A stretch of DNA of 64,000 nt from Verrucomicrobiota bacterium. Lineage in GTDB: Bacteria > Verrucomicrobiota > Verrucomicrobiia > Verrucomicrobiales > Verrucomicrobiaceae. Positions 10,501-25,500 of this stretch are shown piece after piece. The DNA is taken from assembly GCA_025360015.1 (NCBI GenBank), contig JANYCZ010000008.1, forward strand, positions 62,001 to 126,000. The letters are read 5' to 3'. The notes under the pieces are model-generated. The model did no database searches and was not told the DNA's origin. It saw only the letters and a list, made by a program, of their open reading frames with translations. Position numbers and translations under genes: made by a program. Every line of letters begins with the position of its first letter. Position 1 is the stretch's first letter.

Positions 10501-13500
10501 GGCTCGGTGCCGTAGGCCAGGGCAAAGACCGTGGAGCTCACGCCCGTGCTCGCCGGATTCGCCGCATCCAGACCGTTTTCGTCCTGGTTGTCATCCTTGC
10601 CGTCGTCACCGCCAAAGCCGGTCACAGAGGTCGTGCCAGCAAGCGGGGCACCCGTGGCAAACTGGGACGCAGGAACGACGAGGAAGTACTGGCCTTCCAC
10701 ATACGTGTTCAGCAGGAAGGTGCCGTCGATGCTCGTCATCGTCTCCATCACCGGGGTGCTGGTGGCGGGATTGTCCCCCACCTTGAAGAGCCGCACCTTG
10801 ACGCCGGCCACGCCGAAGTCCTGGCCGTCGTAGTGGCCATTCGAGTTCATGTCACGGAACACCAGATTGCCCACGCTCAGCGGCTTCGGGGCAAAGCCGA
10901 GATCGATCGTCAGATCCACGTTCGCATCGTCAAAGTCATCGCTCTCGGAGTAGTAGCCGGTCTCATTGGTGGCTGCGGTCGGAGACTTGTTTGGCACCAG
11001 GGTGAAGACCGGAGTGCGTGCGCCGTCCACCAGCACGGAGCTCGTGGTGTAGCCGTCCTGTTTGACGTCATCATCACCCGCCGTGGTGGTGGGTGTGGCG
11101 GAACCCGCCGGCTTTGAAGGCACCAGATTTGCCAGCGCGGCACCCGCCGTGAAGTTGCTCGGAGGAACGCGCACGTAGTAGCTGCCGGGGGCCACGCTGA
11201 AGCTGTACAGACCGCCGCCGGAGGTCGTGGTGCTGCCCACCGCCGCCGTGGCATTGGCCTGCGTGGACCACAGCTCCACCGTGACTCCATCCACGCCGTA
11301 TTCGAGGCTCGGATCCAGGAGGCCGTCGTTGTTCAAATCATTGAAGACCACATTGCCCACGCCGGAGCGCGGTACAAAGCCGAAGTCGATGGTGAGATTC
11401 GTGGACGCGTCATTGATGTCGTCGCTGCTGCCTTGGAAGCCGCCTTCCTGGCTGCCCGTCGGCGCGTTGGTCGGGCTCAGGTCGATCACCGCCGTCTGGA
11501 TGCCGTTGAAGGACGGGTTGCCATCGTCGATGCCGTCTTCGCCCACGTTGTCATCACCGCTCTGCACGCCCAGCACGCTGGCATAGCCATACAGCGGCGA
11601 GCCAAAATTAAACTGCGACGAAGGCACGCGCACAAAGTAGCGGCCCGGGGTGAGATCGGAGAAGAGATAGCTGCCGTCCGTGCCCGTGGTGGTGGTGGCC
11701 ACCGGTGCATCAAACGGAATGACCGCGCCTTCGGTGTAAAGCTCCAGCGTCACACCGCCCACGCCTTCACCGGCATCCGCGCGGCCGTTGTAGTTCGCAT
11801 CGAGGAACACCAAGTTGCCCACAGCCACAGCGCGGAAGAAGCCAAAGTCGATGGTGAGATCCGTGTTGGCATCGTTCGCATCATCCATGAAGGCGTTGTA
11901 GCCAAACTCACCGAGAGAGTCAGTCGGCTCGTCACCGGGGGACAGATGGAACGGCACGGACGCCACACCCGTGGCGGAGGGATCAGCCACATCCACGCCG
12001 TTTTCATCCGCGTTGTCGTCGATGCCGTTGTCAGCGCCATCACCCGGCAGCGAGCGCCAGCCGGAGAGCGGCTTGCCGACGGCAAATTCCGAAGCCGGAA
12101 TGAAGATCTTGTAGTCGCCCTGCACCAGATTGCTGAAGATGTAGGTGCCGCCGTTGTTGGAGATCACCGTACTGAGCGGGCTGGCGGAATGAACATCGTC
12201 CGAGGCGTTGAAGAGCTGGACCTTCACGCCGTCGATGCCTTCTCCGGCGTCATAGACATTGTTGCCGTTGAGGTCCACAAACACCAGGTTGCCCACGCCC
12301 ACGCCGTTCGGGTTGTTCGGTGCAAAGGCGAAGTCGATGGTGAGGTCGAAGTTGTTGTCATCAAAGGAGTCAATGTCCTTGAACTGACCGCTTTCACCCG
12401 TGGCATTCGTCGGCTCCGCATCCACCGCGAGGGTGAAGACCCCGCTGCTGATGCCATTGAGGAACGGCGTCGCGTCATCAATGCCGTTTTCATTGTTGGG
12501 CACATCATCATCCAGCACGGCGGTCACACTGCTGGCTCCCGTGGCGGAGTTGAGCCCATTGAGCGGATGCCCTGGCTCAAACTGCGAATACGGAATGTGC
12601 AGCACGTAGCTGCCCGCAGGCAATGAGTCGAAGAAGTACTGGCCCCCGCCGCTGGTGATGCGGCTGAAGAGCGGCACGCCAAAGCCGGGGGTCTGATCGC
12701 TGCGGTACAGCTCCACCGTCACACCGTCCACGCCTTCGCCCACGTCGGCCTTGCCGTTCTGATTCGTGTCGATGTACACCAGATCGCCCACGCCCACCGG
12801 CGTCTGGAAGCCGAAGTCGATGGTGAGGTCGATCGCCGCATCGTCCTCGTCATCAGAGGTGTATTCAAAGCCGGTCTCACCGCTGTCATCCGTCGGCGCA
12901 TTGCCGGGATAGAGGCTGATGATCAGCGAAGACACACCGTTGTCGGTCGGCACGCCGTCATTCACGCCGTCTTCGCCCACATCGTCATCGCCCGCCAGGC
13001 CTTCGAGAATGCTGATGCGCTGATAGAGCGGGCCGTTCAGCAGGAACTGCGTGGACGGGATGTGCACCACGTAGTTGCCGGGGCGCAGGAAGTTGAAGCC
13101 GTAGCGGCCCGCCGAATCCGACGTGGTGATGGCCAGCGGATTGTCCACTTCAGGGAACTGCGTGTCCGTGTAGAGCTGCACTGCGACACCGGAGATGCCC
13201 TCGCCCGAGTCATAATGGCCGTTCGAGTTGTTGTCCGCGAACACCATGTTCCCCAGCGCCACAGGGCGGAAGAGGCCGATGTCCTCGGTGAGGTCGATGT
13301 TGATGTCATTGAGATCGGTGGAGGAGTCAAAGCCGGTTTCCGAGCCTTGATCCGTCGGGGCCTGATCACGCACCAGATTGATGATGCCGGTGCGCACGCC
13401 GGTGATCCATGGCGCGTCAGTCGGCAGCGCATCCTGGCCGACGTTGTCGTCACCCGGAATGATGATGGGGATGCTGAAGAGGCCGCGCAGATTGCCGTCT

Positions 13501-16500
13501 GACGCGAACTGGTAGGCCGGCAGATAGAGGAAGTACTGCCCCTGCCACAGATTGCTGAAGAGGTAGAGACCGCCGTTCGCGGAGACCGCCGTGGCCACGG
13601 GCTGCGTCACACCGGGAGTGTCGCCATTGCGGTACAGTTCGATGGTCACAGCATCACGGCCTTCACCCACGTCAAAGCGGTTGTTGCCGTTGTCATCGAC
13701 GAAGATCAAGTTGCCGATGCCCATGATGCCCGGCTCCACAAAGCCGAAGTCCACAGTCATGTCGCCATTGGCGTCCACGGTGTAGTTGTCGAGTTCGCCG
13801 CCGCGCGCGAATTCCGCGCCGGAGGAGCCGTTGCCCACCGGTTCCGTACCGGGAGTCAGCGTGATGAGCGGGCTCTTTACAAGGGTCTTCGGACCCCCAG
13901 GCTGACGGCCGCTGTCATCACCGTCGATCTGGTCATCCAGAATGGAAGAGATGGGGCTGCTGTAGCCGCTGCCCGCCAGAGGCAGACCGTCCACAAAGTT
14001 GGACACCGGAATCTGCACCTGATACACGCCCGGAGCCTGGCCGGAGAAGTAGTAGAGACCGTTGCTGTCCGTGTAGGTCCAGCCGATCATGAGTTCCGCG
14101 CCGTCAGACGAATCGCCGTTCGCATCCTGCCAGAGGTCCACGCGCACGCCGGGGATGCCCAGCTCCGACGCGTCCTGGATGCCGTTGGCGTTGTCATCGT
14201 TCCACACCATCGAACCGATGGAGACGGAATTCGGCAGCGGCGCGAAGGGGCGGCCGATGGCGAGGTCACGCGGGCCGGACCAGATTTCAAAGTTTGGACC
14301 CGGCGGCCGTGGGATCGGCACTTCAAACACCTTGACCGTGCCATTGGGAGCTGTGGCGAGGTCCACGCTGAGCAGCGCGCCGCTGGTGTAGGTGCCGACG
14401 TTGACGGGCTTGCCCCAGTGATAACCGGCGATGTAGAGCTTGTTGTTGGAAGGATTGAACTCGATGTCGCGCGTGTCTATTTCGCCCATGCCGGCGCTGG
14501 AGAGGGTGCCGATGAGCTGGGGCAGTCCCGGTGCGGCAGGCGCGCTGAGATCGAGGCTGAACACTTCACCGTCGGTGCGGTTGACGCCGTAGAGAACGTT
14601 GCCTTCGATGTCGATGCCGGAGATCAGCGCGATGGACTGCCCGCCCGGCACCATGGCCACAAGCTGCGTGTCATTGACGATGGTGTTGAGCAGCGCGCCG
14701 GTGGTGGTGCTGTAGCGGCGTACTTCGCGGATGTCATTGGTCTGCACCACGAGGTAGAGATTGCCATCCGGGCCGAAGTTCATGTCTTCCACACCGGCCT
14801 GCGTGATGAAGGTGTAGGGCGCGGTGGCACCGATCGGCTTGCCAGGCGTGGCTCCCGTCGGCCCCTGGAAGCGGACGATGCGGCCGCCATTGAGATCGAA
14901 CACATAGAAGTTGCCGTCCGGGCCGATGGCGAACTGCGTCACCAGGCTCATGCTCGTGACGCTGTTATCCAGCACGGTGCCCATGTCCGTGCCGGTGGGG
15001 CTGATCTTGCGCAGATTGCTGGCACCGTAGTGCGCGACATACCAGTTGCCATCCTGGCCCAGCTCCATGCCGTAGGGCACGTCGCCGTAGTCCGCATTAC
15101 CCTGGCTGAGGCTGTTGCCAAACGCGGACACCAGTGAGCCGGCATAGAGTCCCGTGGTGGCATTGAAGGCCTGGATGCTGTCCGCCTGCGTGGCGGACAC
15201 ATAGATGCTCGGCGTCACATTGAGGAAGCCAAAGTCGATGGTGAATTCGTTGTAGGTGCCGCCGCCGGTGCCCGGCTCATCTGCGGCAGTCAGCGTGATC
15301 ACCGGGCTGTTCACCGCGCCACCGCTGAGCTGCAGTCCGTTGTCATCATTGTCCACGCCGTTGTCCACAAAGGTGGTGTTGCTGCTGGAGAGAGGCTGCG
15401 CGGCCGGTGGTGTCGGGATGCGCAGGTAAACCTTCAGGGGCGGCACCGAGGTGAAGAGATACGCACCGCCACCGCTCGTCGTGGTGCTCTTGAGCAGCAC
15501 ATCATCCGTGCCGCCGATGCTGTTGTCAGCGCCAGTGTTCCAAAGCTCCACCGTGACACCGTCGATGCCGGGCTCACCGCTGTCACGGAGGCCGTTGTCG
15601 TTCGTGTCCTGCCACACGAGGTTGCCTACGTTCAGGCCGCGGAAGAGGCCGAAGTCGAGGGTCATGTCCGTGTCCGGGTCGCCATCATCCACCGTGGGCT
15701 CGCCGCCCTTGGTGAGGGTGACGACGGGGGAGAAGACGGGAGTGCCGGGACCGCCGGGCTGGGAGGCGGCGTTGTTGTCATTGTCCACGCCGTTGTCCAG
15801 ATTCACCGGATTGCCGCCGGGGATGTTCAGCGCGGTGGGCATGAGCACGCGCATGAAGAAGGTGCCGGGCTGCAGATTGGTGAAGCTGTACAGGCCGGAC
15901 GGATTCGTGGTCGTGCTGCTGAGCATGAGATCGCTGTTCGGGCCGCTGCCACCGATGGCGTGGTCCGCACCGGGGTCCCAAAGTTCCACGGTGATGCCGC
16001 TGATGCCGGGCTCGCCCACGTCACGCAGGCCGTTGAAGTTGCTGTCTTCATAGACGGTGTCACCGAGGCTGAGGCCCTTGACCAGCAGCGAATAGGACTG
16101 CGTAGCGGAGCAGTTGAACGAGTCCGTGCTGCGCACCGTGAAGCTGGCCGTGCCATACACCTGCGCTGCGCCGGAGATCAACCCGCCGGAAGACAGCGTG
16201 ATGCCCGCCGGTGGTGAGCCCGCGATCACCGCATAGGTGTAGGGGCCGGTGCCGCCGCTGGAGCTGAGTTGCTGGCTGTAAGCCGTGGCGAAGTAAGCGC
16301 TGGACAGCGAGGTCGGCGTGATACTCACGGCGGGGCAGTTGATCGCCAGGGTGTAGAGCTGGGTGTTGGTGCAGCTGAACGAATCCGCCACCTGCACGGT
16401 GAAGGAGGCCGTCGTGGCCTGCGTCGGCGTGCCTGAGATCAGACCGCTGCTGCTCATGGAGAGCCCTGCGGGCAGAGTGCCGCTGGCCACGCTCCAGGTG

Positions 16501-19500
16501 TAGGGTGCGCTGCCGCCCGAGACATTCAATGAGGCGGTGTAGGCCGTGCCCACAGTGCCATTCGAGAGCGTCGAAGGAGTGATGGTCAGGCTGGGGCAGA
16601 CGATGGTGATGGTGTAGGGCTGGGTGCCCGGCGCGCTGTTCACATCCAGCGCCTGCACCGTGAAGGAGTAGGTGCCAGGAGAGGCGGTGGTGGTGCCGGA
16701 GATGGCACCTGCGGTGGAGATGGACAGCCCGGTCGGCAGGCTGCCGGTGAGCTTGCTGAAGGTGTAGGGCGCTGTGCCGCCGGTGGCGGTGAGCTGCGTG
16801 AAGTAAGGCACCAGCCGCGTGGCGTTCCCCAGCGTGGTCGGTGTGATGTAGATCGGCGGGAAGTTCACCGTGAAGGTGTAAGTCACGGTCGAGGAGCAGC
16901 TGTCGGCGTCTGTGGCACGCACCGCGAAAGTGCTGCTGCCCAGCGCGGTCGGCGTGCCGCTGAGCACACCGCTGCTGCTGAGGCTCATGCCCGCTGGCAG
17001 CACGCCAGAGGCGAGGCTCCAGGTGTAAGGTGAGGTGCCGCTGGCCGCCGTCAGCGTCTGGCTATACGCGGCATACTGCACGCCGGCTGGCAGCGACGCC
17101 GGAGTGATGGTCAGCGTCGGGCAGGCGATCACGATTTGCAGGGCCTTGGTGGCGGAGCAGCTCACGCCATCCGTGGCGCGCACGGTGAAGCTGTAAGCGG
17201 CAGGCACGGAGGTGGGCGTGCCGGAGATCAGACCTGCGGTGCTCATGGACATGCCTGCTGGCAGCGCGCCGGAGATGAGCGTCCAGTTGTAAGGGGAGGT
17301 GCCGCCGCTCGCGCTGAGCTGCTGGCTTGGATAGGCCACATTCTTCGAGGCGTTGGGGAAGGTCGGCGCGGTGATGGTGAAGGAAGGGCAGTTCACCGTG
17401 ATGGCATAGGTGCCGGACTTCGAGCAGCCGTTCGCATCCGCCGCGGTGATCGTGACATTGTAGCTGCCCGGCGCGCTGGATGGCGTGCCGCTGAGGACGC
17501 CGCCGCTGCTCAGGGTCATGCCGGTGGGCATGGTGCCGGTGAAGCTCCAGATATACGGGCCGGTGCCGTTGCTGGCGGTGAGCGTCTGCGCTGTGTAGGC
17601 CGCATACTGCGTGGCGGCGGGCACGGTGGTCGGGGACAGGGAGAGCGCCGGGCAGGTGACCACCCAGGTGAAGGAGGTGTCGAGGTAGCAGGCGTTGGCA
17701 TCTGTGCTGCGGATGACAAAGGTGTAGCTGCCTGGCGCGCCTGTGATGGTGCCGGAGAGCAGGCCGCTGCTGGAAAGAGTCACACCTGCTGGGAGCGTGC
17801 CCGACTGCCGTGTGTAGGTGTAGGCCGACGTGCCGCCGGTGGTGGTGAACTGCTGGCTGAAGGCGGCGTTTTGCACCACGGAGGAAAGCGTCGTGGGTGA
17901 GAGCGTGAGCACCGGGCAGACCACGCTCAGGGTCAGGGCCTGGGTGGCGGTGCAGTTGGAGGCGTCCGCCACTTTCACGGTGAAGCTGTAGCTGCCCGGG
18001 GTGGCGGTCGGTGCGCCGCTGAGGACGCCGGCGCTGGAGAGAGTGATCCCGGCCGGCAGGGTGCTGCCGGTGGCAAGACTCCACACATACGGCGAGGTGC
18101 CGCTGGCGGCGCTGAAGGTGGCGGAGTAGGTCGAGCCTTTCAGTGCATTGGCCAAAGTGGCAGGCGAGATGGTAATGACCGGGCAGGAGTGGAGGCCGAA
18201 GTCGATGGTGTTTTCCGTGTTGGTCACGCCGGTGCTGCCGGGCTCGCCGCCGGGAGTGAGGGTGAAGACCATGCTGCTGACGATGGAGCCCGCGCCACCA
18301 GCCTGGCTGCCGTTGTTGTCATTGTTCACGCCGTTGTCTGCGGTGACGACGGTGCTGCTGGAGAGGGAGTAGGCGGCGGGGGGCGTGAGGCGGACGTAGT
18401 AGGTGCCGGCGGTGTAAACTTTGAAGGAGTAGGCGCCGCCGCTGAGTGTGGAAGTGGACTGGAGGACGGTGTCTGCGTTCACTCCGGTGCCACCTACTGC
18501 ATTGTCGGCGCCGGGGCTCATGAGGTCGAGCTGGACGCCGGTGACGCCGGTTTCGGTGGTGTCCTTGAGGCCGTTGTTGTTGACGTCATTCCACACGAGG
18601 TCACCCACGGTGATGCCGGTGAAGAGGCCGAAGTCGATGGTGTTGTTGCCGTTGGTGCCGTCGCCATCCACTGCGGTGCCGGGTTCGGTGCCGACTTCGA
18701 GGTCGATGATGGGGCTGTAAACAAAGGTGCCGGGGCCGCCGGGCTGGCTGCCGTTGTTGTCATTGTCAACGTCGTTGTCCAGATTCACCACGACGCTGCT
18801 CACGCCAGGGACGCTGGCAGTCGGCGTGACGCGCACGTAGTATTTGCCGGGCACCAGATTGGTGAAGGCATACGCGCCGGTGCTGCTGGTGAGCACGCTG
18901 GCACCCACCTGCGTGTCCGCATTGGTGCCGGTGCCGCCGATGGCATTGTCCGCGCCGGGGCTGAAGAGCTGGACGGTGGCGCTGCTGATGCCGAGCTCGC
19001 CGCTGTCACGCAGGCCGTTGCTGTTGGCGTCGTTCCACACGAGGTTCCCCACACTGACCCATGACGACACCGGGCAGGACTCAGTGGCGATGGTGATCAC
19101 GCCGGAGGGATCCGTCGCGCAGTAGCCTTCCGTCACTCCCGAGGTGTAGCTGAAGGCGGTCAACGCGCCATTGCCGTCATAGGTGGGTGCGCTGCTGAGA
19201 TCCACCATGTGCAGGACGATGCCGGTGCTGCCGCCGGTCTGGATGCCTTCCCAGGTGGCGGAATTCACACTCATGGCGCTCCAGTTGGCGGCGTTGTTCA
19301 CGCGGCTGACGTCGATGACGGACTGGAAGCGGACGCTGCTGCCGGTTTCGGTGACGGTGTTGAGGAGGACATCGGCCGAGGTGACGCTGCCGGTGGCGGT
19401 GCTCACCATCAGGTTTGCCGCCGTCTGCCAGCTCTGGTAGCCCAGAGTGGTGTCATACTTGTAAATGGTCACGACGGGGCTGGCGCGGGTGATGCCATTG

Positions 19501-22500
19501 ACATAAACGATGGCGTGATCCGCCGTGAGTGGATTGCCGCCGGTGCTGACGAGGAACCACAGCGCATCCACCTTGGAGGAGCCGAGCTGGTTGAAGGTCA
19601 GGTCCATTTTCAGGCGGCTCAGCGCGGCGTCATACACCACGTCACCCCTGCTGATGGTGGCGACGCCGTTTGGCGTGTAGCTGAAGTCATAGGCCTGGGC
19701 CGGTGTGAATTCCGAAGGCTGGCTCAGCACGCCATCGGCATTGGTGTCCGTAGCGAGGAAGTGATAGCAGCCGGTGGCGCTGGGGCCGCTGGACTTGAAG
19801 CCGAAATCAATGGTCATGTTGCCATTGTTGTCGTCGGCGTCGTCGATGGTGTTGAAGGCGCCGCTTTCGCCGTTGCTGTTGATCGGCTCGCCGCTGTCGC
19901 TCAGGCCGATCAGCGCACTGCTGATGCCGTTGACGGAAGGCTGCGCGTTGTCGATGCCGTCGTCATTGCCCACGATGTTGTCGTCCACGTCGTTGTCGGT
20001 GGAGGTGGCGGGGAAGATGGAGACGGTGTTCACGAGCGCCTTGCCCGTGGCAAATTCGGAGGCGGGCACGCGCACATAGTAGGAGCCAGGCACCACGCTG
20101 CTGAACATGTACTGCCCGCGCTTGCTGCCGGAGGTGTTCGTGGTCGTGCTGGTCACAAACGAACCGGCGCTGTTGAGGAGTTCCACGCGCACACCGCCCA
20201 CGCCTTCACCGGAATCATAGACGCCGTTGTTGTTGGCGTCCTTGTACACGAGGTTGCCGATGCTGCAGAAGGTCGGGCGCAGGCCGAAGTCGATGGTGTT
20301 GTCCACGTTGCTGCCGAAGGGCGCGAGCAGGCTGCCGGGCTCCGTGAGCGCGGAGAGCGTGATCATCGGCGAATAGACCGGCGCGCCGGTGGCGGACTGG
20401 GTGACGCCGTTGCTGTCGTTGTCGATGCCGTTGTCCGCATTGCTGCTGGTCGTGCTGCGGCGGGGGTGAGTGATGGGCGGCGTGAGCTTGATGAAATACT
20501 GGCCAGCGCTGAGTCCGGTGAAGCTGTAGAGACCATCGCTGGCCGTGGTGAAGGTGGTGCCCACTTTCACGTCATCGCCGTTGTTCACCGTCGTGTCGGT
20601 GGAGCGGTAGATCTCAAGCTGCGCGCCGGGGACGCCAGTCTCACCCGCATCGACGAGGCCGTTGTTGTTCGCGTCGGCGAAGACGAAGTTGCCCATGGTC
20701 ATGGCGGCGCTGAAGCCGAAGTCCACCGTCATGTCCTGATTGCCCCCGCCGCTGGCGAGATTGCCCGGTTCCTTGCCCAGGGCCAGATTGATGATGGGGC
20801 TGGACACGGCGGTGCCCGCGCCGCCGGACTGGATGCCGTTGCTGTCATTGTCCACGCCGTTGTCCAGATTCACCGCCGGAGAGGAGGCGGTGGGCCAGGC
20901 CGGATCAGGCGTGGGCAGGCGGACGAAGTAGTTGCCAGCCGACAGGCCGCTGAAGAGGTAGTAGCCGTTCGCATCCGTCGTCGTGGTGGAGAGGATGGTG
21001 TCGTCGCTGGTGTTGGCCAGGGAGTCAGCGCCGGGGTTCACGAGCTGCACGGTGAGATTTTGCAGGCCGGGCTCGCGAGGATTTTTGATGCCGTTGGCGT
21101 TCGTGTCCGCCCAGACGAAGTCACCGATGGCGAGGGTCTGCGGATTGGTGGTGGCCGCGCCTTGGAGCAGGATGTTGTCGATGTCGATGTACCCGGAGCC
21201 GTCACCGCCCCAGAGGTAGATTTCGATCATGAAGGACTTGCCGGCGAGCTGAGCACCGGTGGGCAGCGCGGTCGCGCCACCGAGGAAGGTGGACCATGGA
21301 AGATTGAGCGAGTACCAGGAGGCCGTGGCGGGAAGCTGGAAGGTGCTGGTGACTGCGGTGCGCATGGTGGAGCCTTCCAGCCAGGAGAGCATCACCTTGC
21401 CCTGCACTGGGGCGGTGGTGCCGACGCGGAAGACATCGAAGAGGATGTTGCCGATGTTGCCGTTGGCGGTGGGGTCCATGTCATAGCGGATCCAGAGACT
21501 GTCCGGGCGCTGCACGAGCGTGGTGGGCACCGAGTCGTAGCCGGTGTCATACGCGGCATCCCAGTCGCGCATCTGGCGGGAGAGCGCGCCGGTGCGGATG
21601 GGGCCGTTGTTGGTCGGCTCGCTGATGTCGGTGAGGCCGTTCATGTCGTCCTCGATCTGGATCTTCGCGGCGTTCACCACGGCGGAGCTCTTGAAGCTCG
21701 GCGGAGCGGGGAGTCCGCCGCTGCTGGTGTTCAGCGTGTATTCGAGCAAGTTCGTAATGGAGGCCGGCACGGCGCGCAGGGCGAAGTCGATGGTGTTGTC
21801 CGCATCGATGCCGCCGGACATGTCACCGGGTTCGCGACCAATCGCGAGGGCGATGATCGGACTGACAATCGCGGTGCCCGAGCCACCGGCCTGGATGCCG
21901 TTGTTGTCATTGTCCACGCCGTTGTCCAGATTCACCTGCGGCCCGGAGGACAGCGGCTGAGCGGCGGGCGGTGTGGCGATCTGCACAAAGTAATTGCCAG
22001 CGGCGAGGCCGGTGAAGGCATAGGCGCCCGTGCCGTCCGTGGTCGTCGTGCCCTGGGCCACGTCGTCGCCGTTGCCGATCACGGCGTCGGTGGTGGAATA
22101 CAATTGCAGCGAGACGCCGCTGATGCCCTGCTCGCCGACATCCTTGGTGCCGCTTTGATCCGTGTCCTGCCAGACCAGATTGCCGAGGGAGAGGCCATTG
22201 ATGACGGTGATGTAGTCACGGGTGCCGGAGCAGGTGGCGCTGTCCAGACCGCGCACGGTGAAGCTGTAGCTGCCAGTGGCCGTTGGCGTGCCGCTGATGA
22301 CACCGCTGGTGGTGTTCAGGGTCACACCGGGAGGCAGGCTGCCAGCGGTGACGGAATACGTGTAAGGGCTGATGCCGCCGCTGGCTGTGACCGTCTGGCT
22401 GTAGGCCAGACCGCGATAGCCCGAGCTCAGGCTGGTGGGGCTGAGCGCCAGCGTCGGGCAGACCACCGTCATGGTGAGGGTGGCGGTGCCGGAGCAGGCA

Positions 22501-25500
22501 TACGCGCCGCGTGCCGTCACGCCGAAGCTGTAGCTGCCGGGCGCGGTGGGTGTGCCGCTGATGATGCCGGTGGGGCTCAGTGCGAGGCCGGGTGGCACGC
22601 TGTTGCCAGTCGGCAGACTCCAGGTGTAGGGAGCCGTCGCGCCGGAAGCGGTGAGCGTGGTGGAGTAGCTGGTGGCGACGGTGCCATTGGGAACGGTGGT
22701 CGGCGTGATGGTGACCACGGGGCACTGCAAGGTCAGGTTGTAGGCGGCGGTGCCGGGGCAGCTGTTCTGATCCATCGCCTGAAGGGTGAAGCTGAAGACG
22801 CCCGCCGTATCCGTCGGCGTGCCGCTGAGCAGACCCGAAGAACTGAGCGTCATGCCGGTGGGCAGGGTGCCGGATTTCACGGTCCAAGTCTTGGTGCCCA
22901 CGCCGCCGGTAGCGGTCATCTGCTGCGAGTAAGCGGTGCCCACCGTTGCGGTGGACAAGGAGGAAGGTGTGATGGTGATGGCCGCGCAGTTCACGCCCAG
23001 CGCCAGAGCCTGCTGCTGCACGCAGGTGTTGAGGTCGCTGGCCTGCACGGTGAAATTGAACGAGCCCACCACCGAAGTCGTGCCGCTGATGAGACCCGCA
23101 GAAGAAAGCGTGATGCCGGAAGGCAGCGCGCCGGAGGCCAGCGTCCAGGTGTAGGGGGCGGTGCCGCCGCTCACAGAGAGCTGCTGGCTGTAGGCCACCG
23201 TGTCCGTGGCCTGGGGCAGCGTGGTCGGAGTGATGGTGATGACCGGGCAGCTAAAGATGATGCTGCACGAACGCGTGCCGGTGCAGCCTGCGGTATCCGT
23301 GGCCATCACGCTGAAGGTGTAAGTTCCTGGGACCACCGTCGGCGTACCGCTGATGACACCGCCACTGCTCAGGGTCAGCCCGGCGGGCAGAGAGCCGCTG
23401 GCCAGCGACCAAGTGTAGGTGGAGTTGCCGCCGCTGGCGGTCAGGGTCTGGCTGTAGGCCTGATACTGGCGGCCGGCGGCCAGAGTGGACGGACTGATGG
23501 AAATGGTGGGGCAGTTCACATGCAGCGTGTAGCTGCGGGTGCCGGAGCAGCTTGCGCTGTCCGTGCCTTTGACCACCACGGTGTAGTCTCCCGGCACCGC
23601 CGTGGGCGTGCCGCTGAGCAGACCGGAGCTGGAGAGGCTCATGCCCGCAGGCAGCGCGCCGCTTTGAATGGCGAAGGTGTAAGGAGAGCTGCCGCCGGTG
23701 CCGTCCATCAGCACGGCGGAGTAAGCAGCGAACTGCTGAGCATTGGCGAACGTCGTCGGAGTGAGCGAGATCGTGGGGCAGATGACTTTCACGCTCAGCG
23801 CCTGGGTGCTCACGCAGTTGTTGGCGTCCCGTGCACGCGCGGTGAAGGAGTAGGTGGCAGGCGCGGAGCCCGGCGTGCCGCTGATGACCCCTGCGGTGCT
23901 GAGGCTCATGCCGGTGGGCAGAGCGCCGGTGGTGATGTCCCACTGATAGGGAGCCGTGCCGCCCGCCGCCACCATCGTCACCGAGGTGTAGGCCGCATAC
24001 TGCGGAGCATCCGCGAAGGTCTTGGGGGAGATGTCAATGCTGGGGCAGGCCACCGTCAGCGAGTAGCTGCGCAGACCGATGCCGCTGTAGGAGTCCGTGG
24101 CGCGCACGGTGAAGGGATAGGTCGTGGGCACTGCGGTGGGAGTGCCGCTGAGGAGACCGGTCGAGGCATTGAGCGTCAGGCCGGTGGGCATGCCATTGTT
24201 GCCGGTGGTGGTGATGGAGTAACGTGCCAGCGCCTCGGCTGCGGTGAGCGCACGGCTGTAAAGGACCGGTTCATCCAGCAAGCCATTCCATGAGGTGGTC
24301 GTCGTGGCGCTGCCGCCCATGACCAGCGGCTGCGTGGACTGGCTGATGGCGGTGGAGAAGGCCTTCGTGGCGATCTGCACGCCATTGACATAGAGGCGCA
24401 GATTGGTGAGATCATAGGTGGCCACCACATGGTTCCAGGCGTTCACCGTCACCGGAGCATCGACAAACTCCGACGTGCCAGCCACCGAGGAGGTGCCATT
24501 GATCCAGAAGCGCACGTTGCTGGTGCCGCTCTTTTGGATGAGGCCGTAGCCATTGGCCGGAGCGGTGACGCTCGAAGTCTTCTCGATGATGATCTGATCC
24601 GCAGCAGGGGCGGCGCTGGCAGGTTTCACCCAGGCTTCGAGCGTGAGCTGCGCAGGACGCATCACCGACTGATCCGCCACCTGCGTGTAATCATTCACGC
24701 CATCAAAGCTGAAGGCGTTCCCCACGAGACCCGTGGCGAAGGACACGCCGTTCAAGAGAGCGGCGTTGTTGCCAGCGACCACTTCCGTGCCGCCGTTTTC
24801 ACCGGGCCACCAGGAGGCGGCACCGCTCAGCGCGGAAGGTCCGTAGCTCCAGGCATACGGCGAGGTGCCACCGGAGGCGGCGAGGCTCTGCGAGTAGCTG
24901 GCATACTGCGTCGCGGAGGGCAGCGTGGCCGGAGAGACGGTCACGATCGCATTGCTCAAAGTGAGGGTGTAGCTCTGGGTGGCGGAGCAGCCGATGCTGT
25001 CCGTGCTGCGCACGATGAAGGTGTAGGAGCCCGGCGCGGCGGTGGAGCCGGGAGTGCCGCTGATGACACCCGCGCTGCTCATGGCCATGCCGTTGGGCAG
25101 GACGCCGCTGCTGATGGCGTAGACGTAGCCACCGGAGCCGCCGCTGGAGGTCAGCGTGAGCGGATTGTAGGCCACGTACTGCGTCGCCACCGCCACGGTG
25201 CCGGGGCTGATGGTGATGACCGGGCAGGCGCGGAAGCCAAAGTCGATGGTGTTTTCGGTGTTGGAATTGCCGCTGCTGCCGGGCTCGCCGCCAGCGGTCA
25301 GGGTGATCACGGGACTGATGACCGCGGTGTTGATGCCGCCGGTCTGGATGCCGTTGCTGTCGTTGTCGCGGCCATCATCGGACGTGTCCACCACACCGGA
25401 GGCGAGAGGGTAGGCGGCAGGAGGCGTAGGAACGCGCACGCGGTAGGTCGCAGGCTGATAGACGGTGAAGCCATACACGCCCGCGCTGTTCGTCGTGGTG

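Noticed and set aside
19209..24293. Plus-strand open frame of 1694 codons opposite the giant gene
   Set aside because: It is the antisense of regular repeats in a GC-rich gene. The composition (His, Arg, Ala, Gly, Val) follows the reverse complement of the Thr/Ser/Gly repeats; there is no domain, signal or start context.
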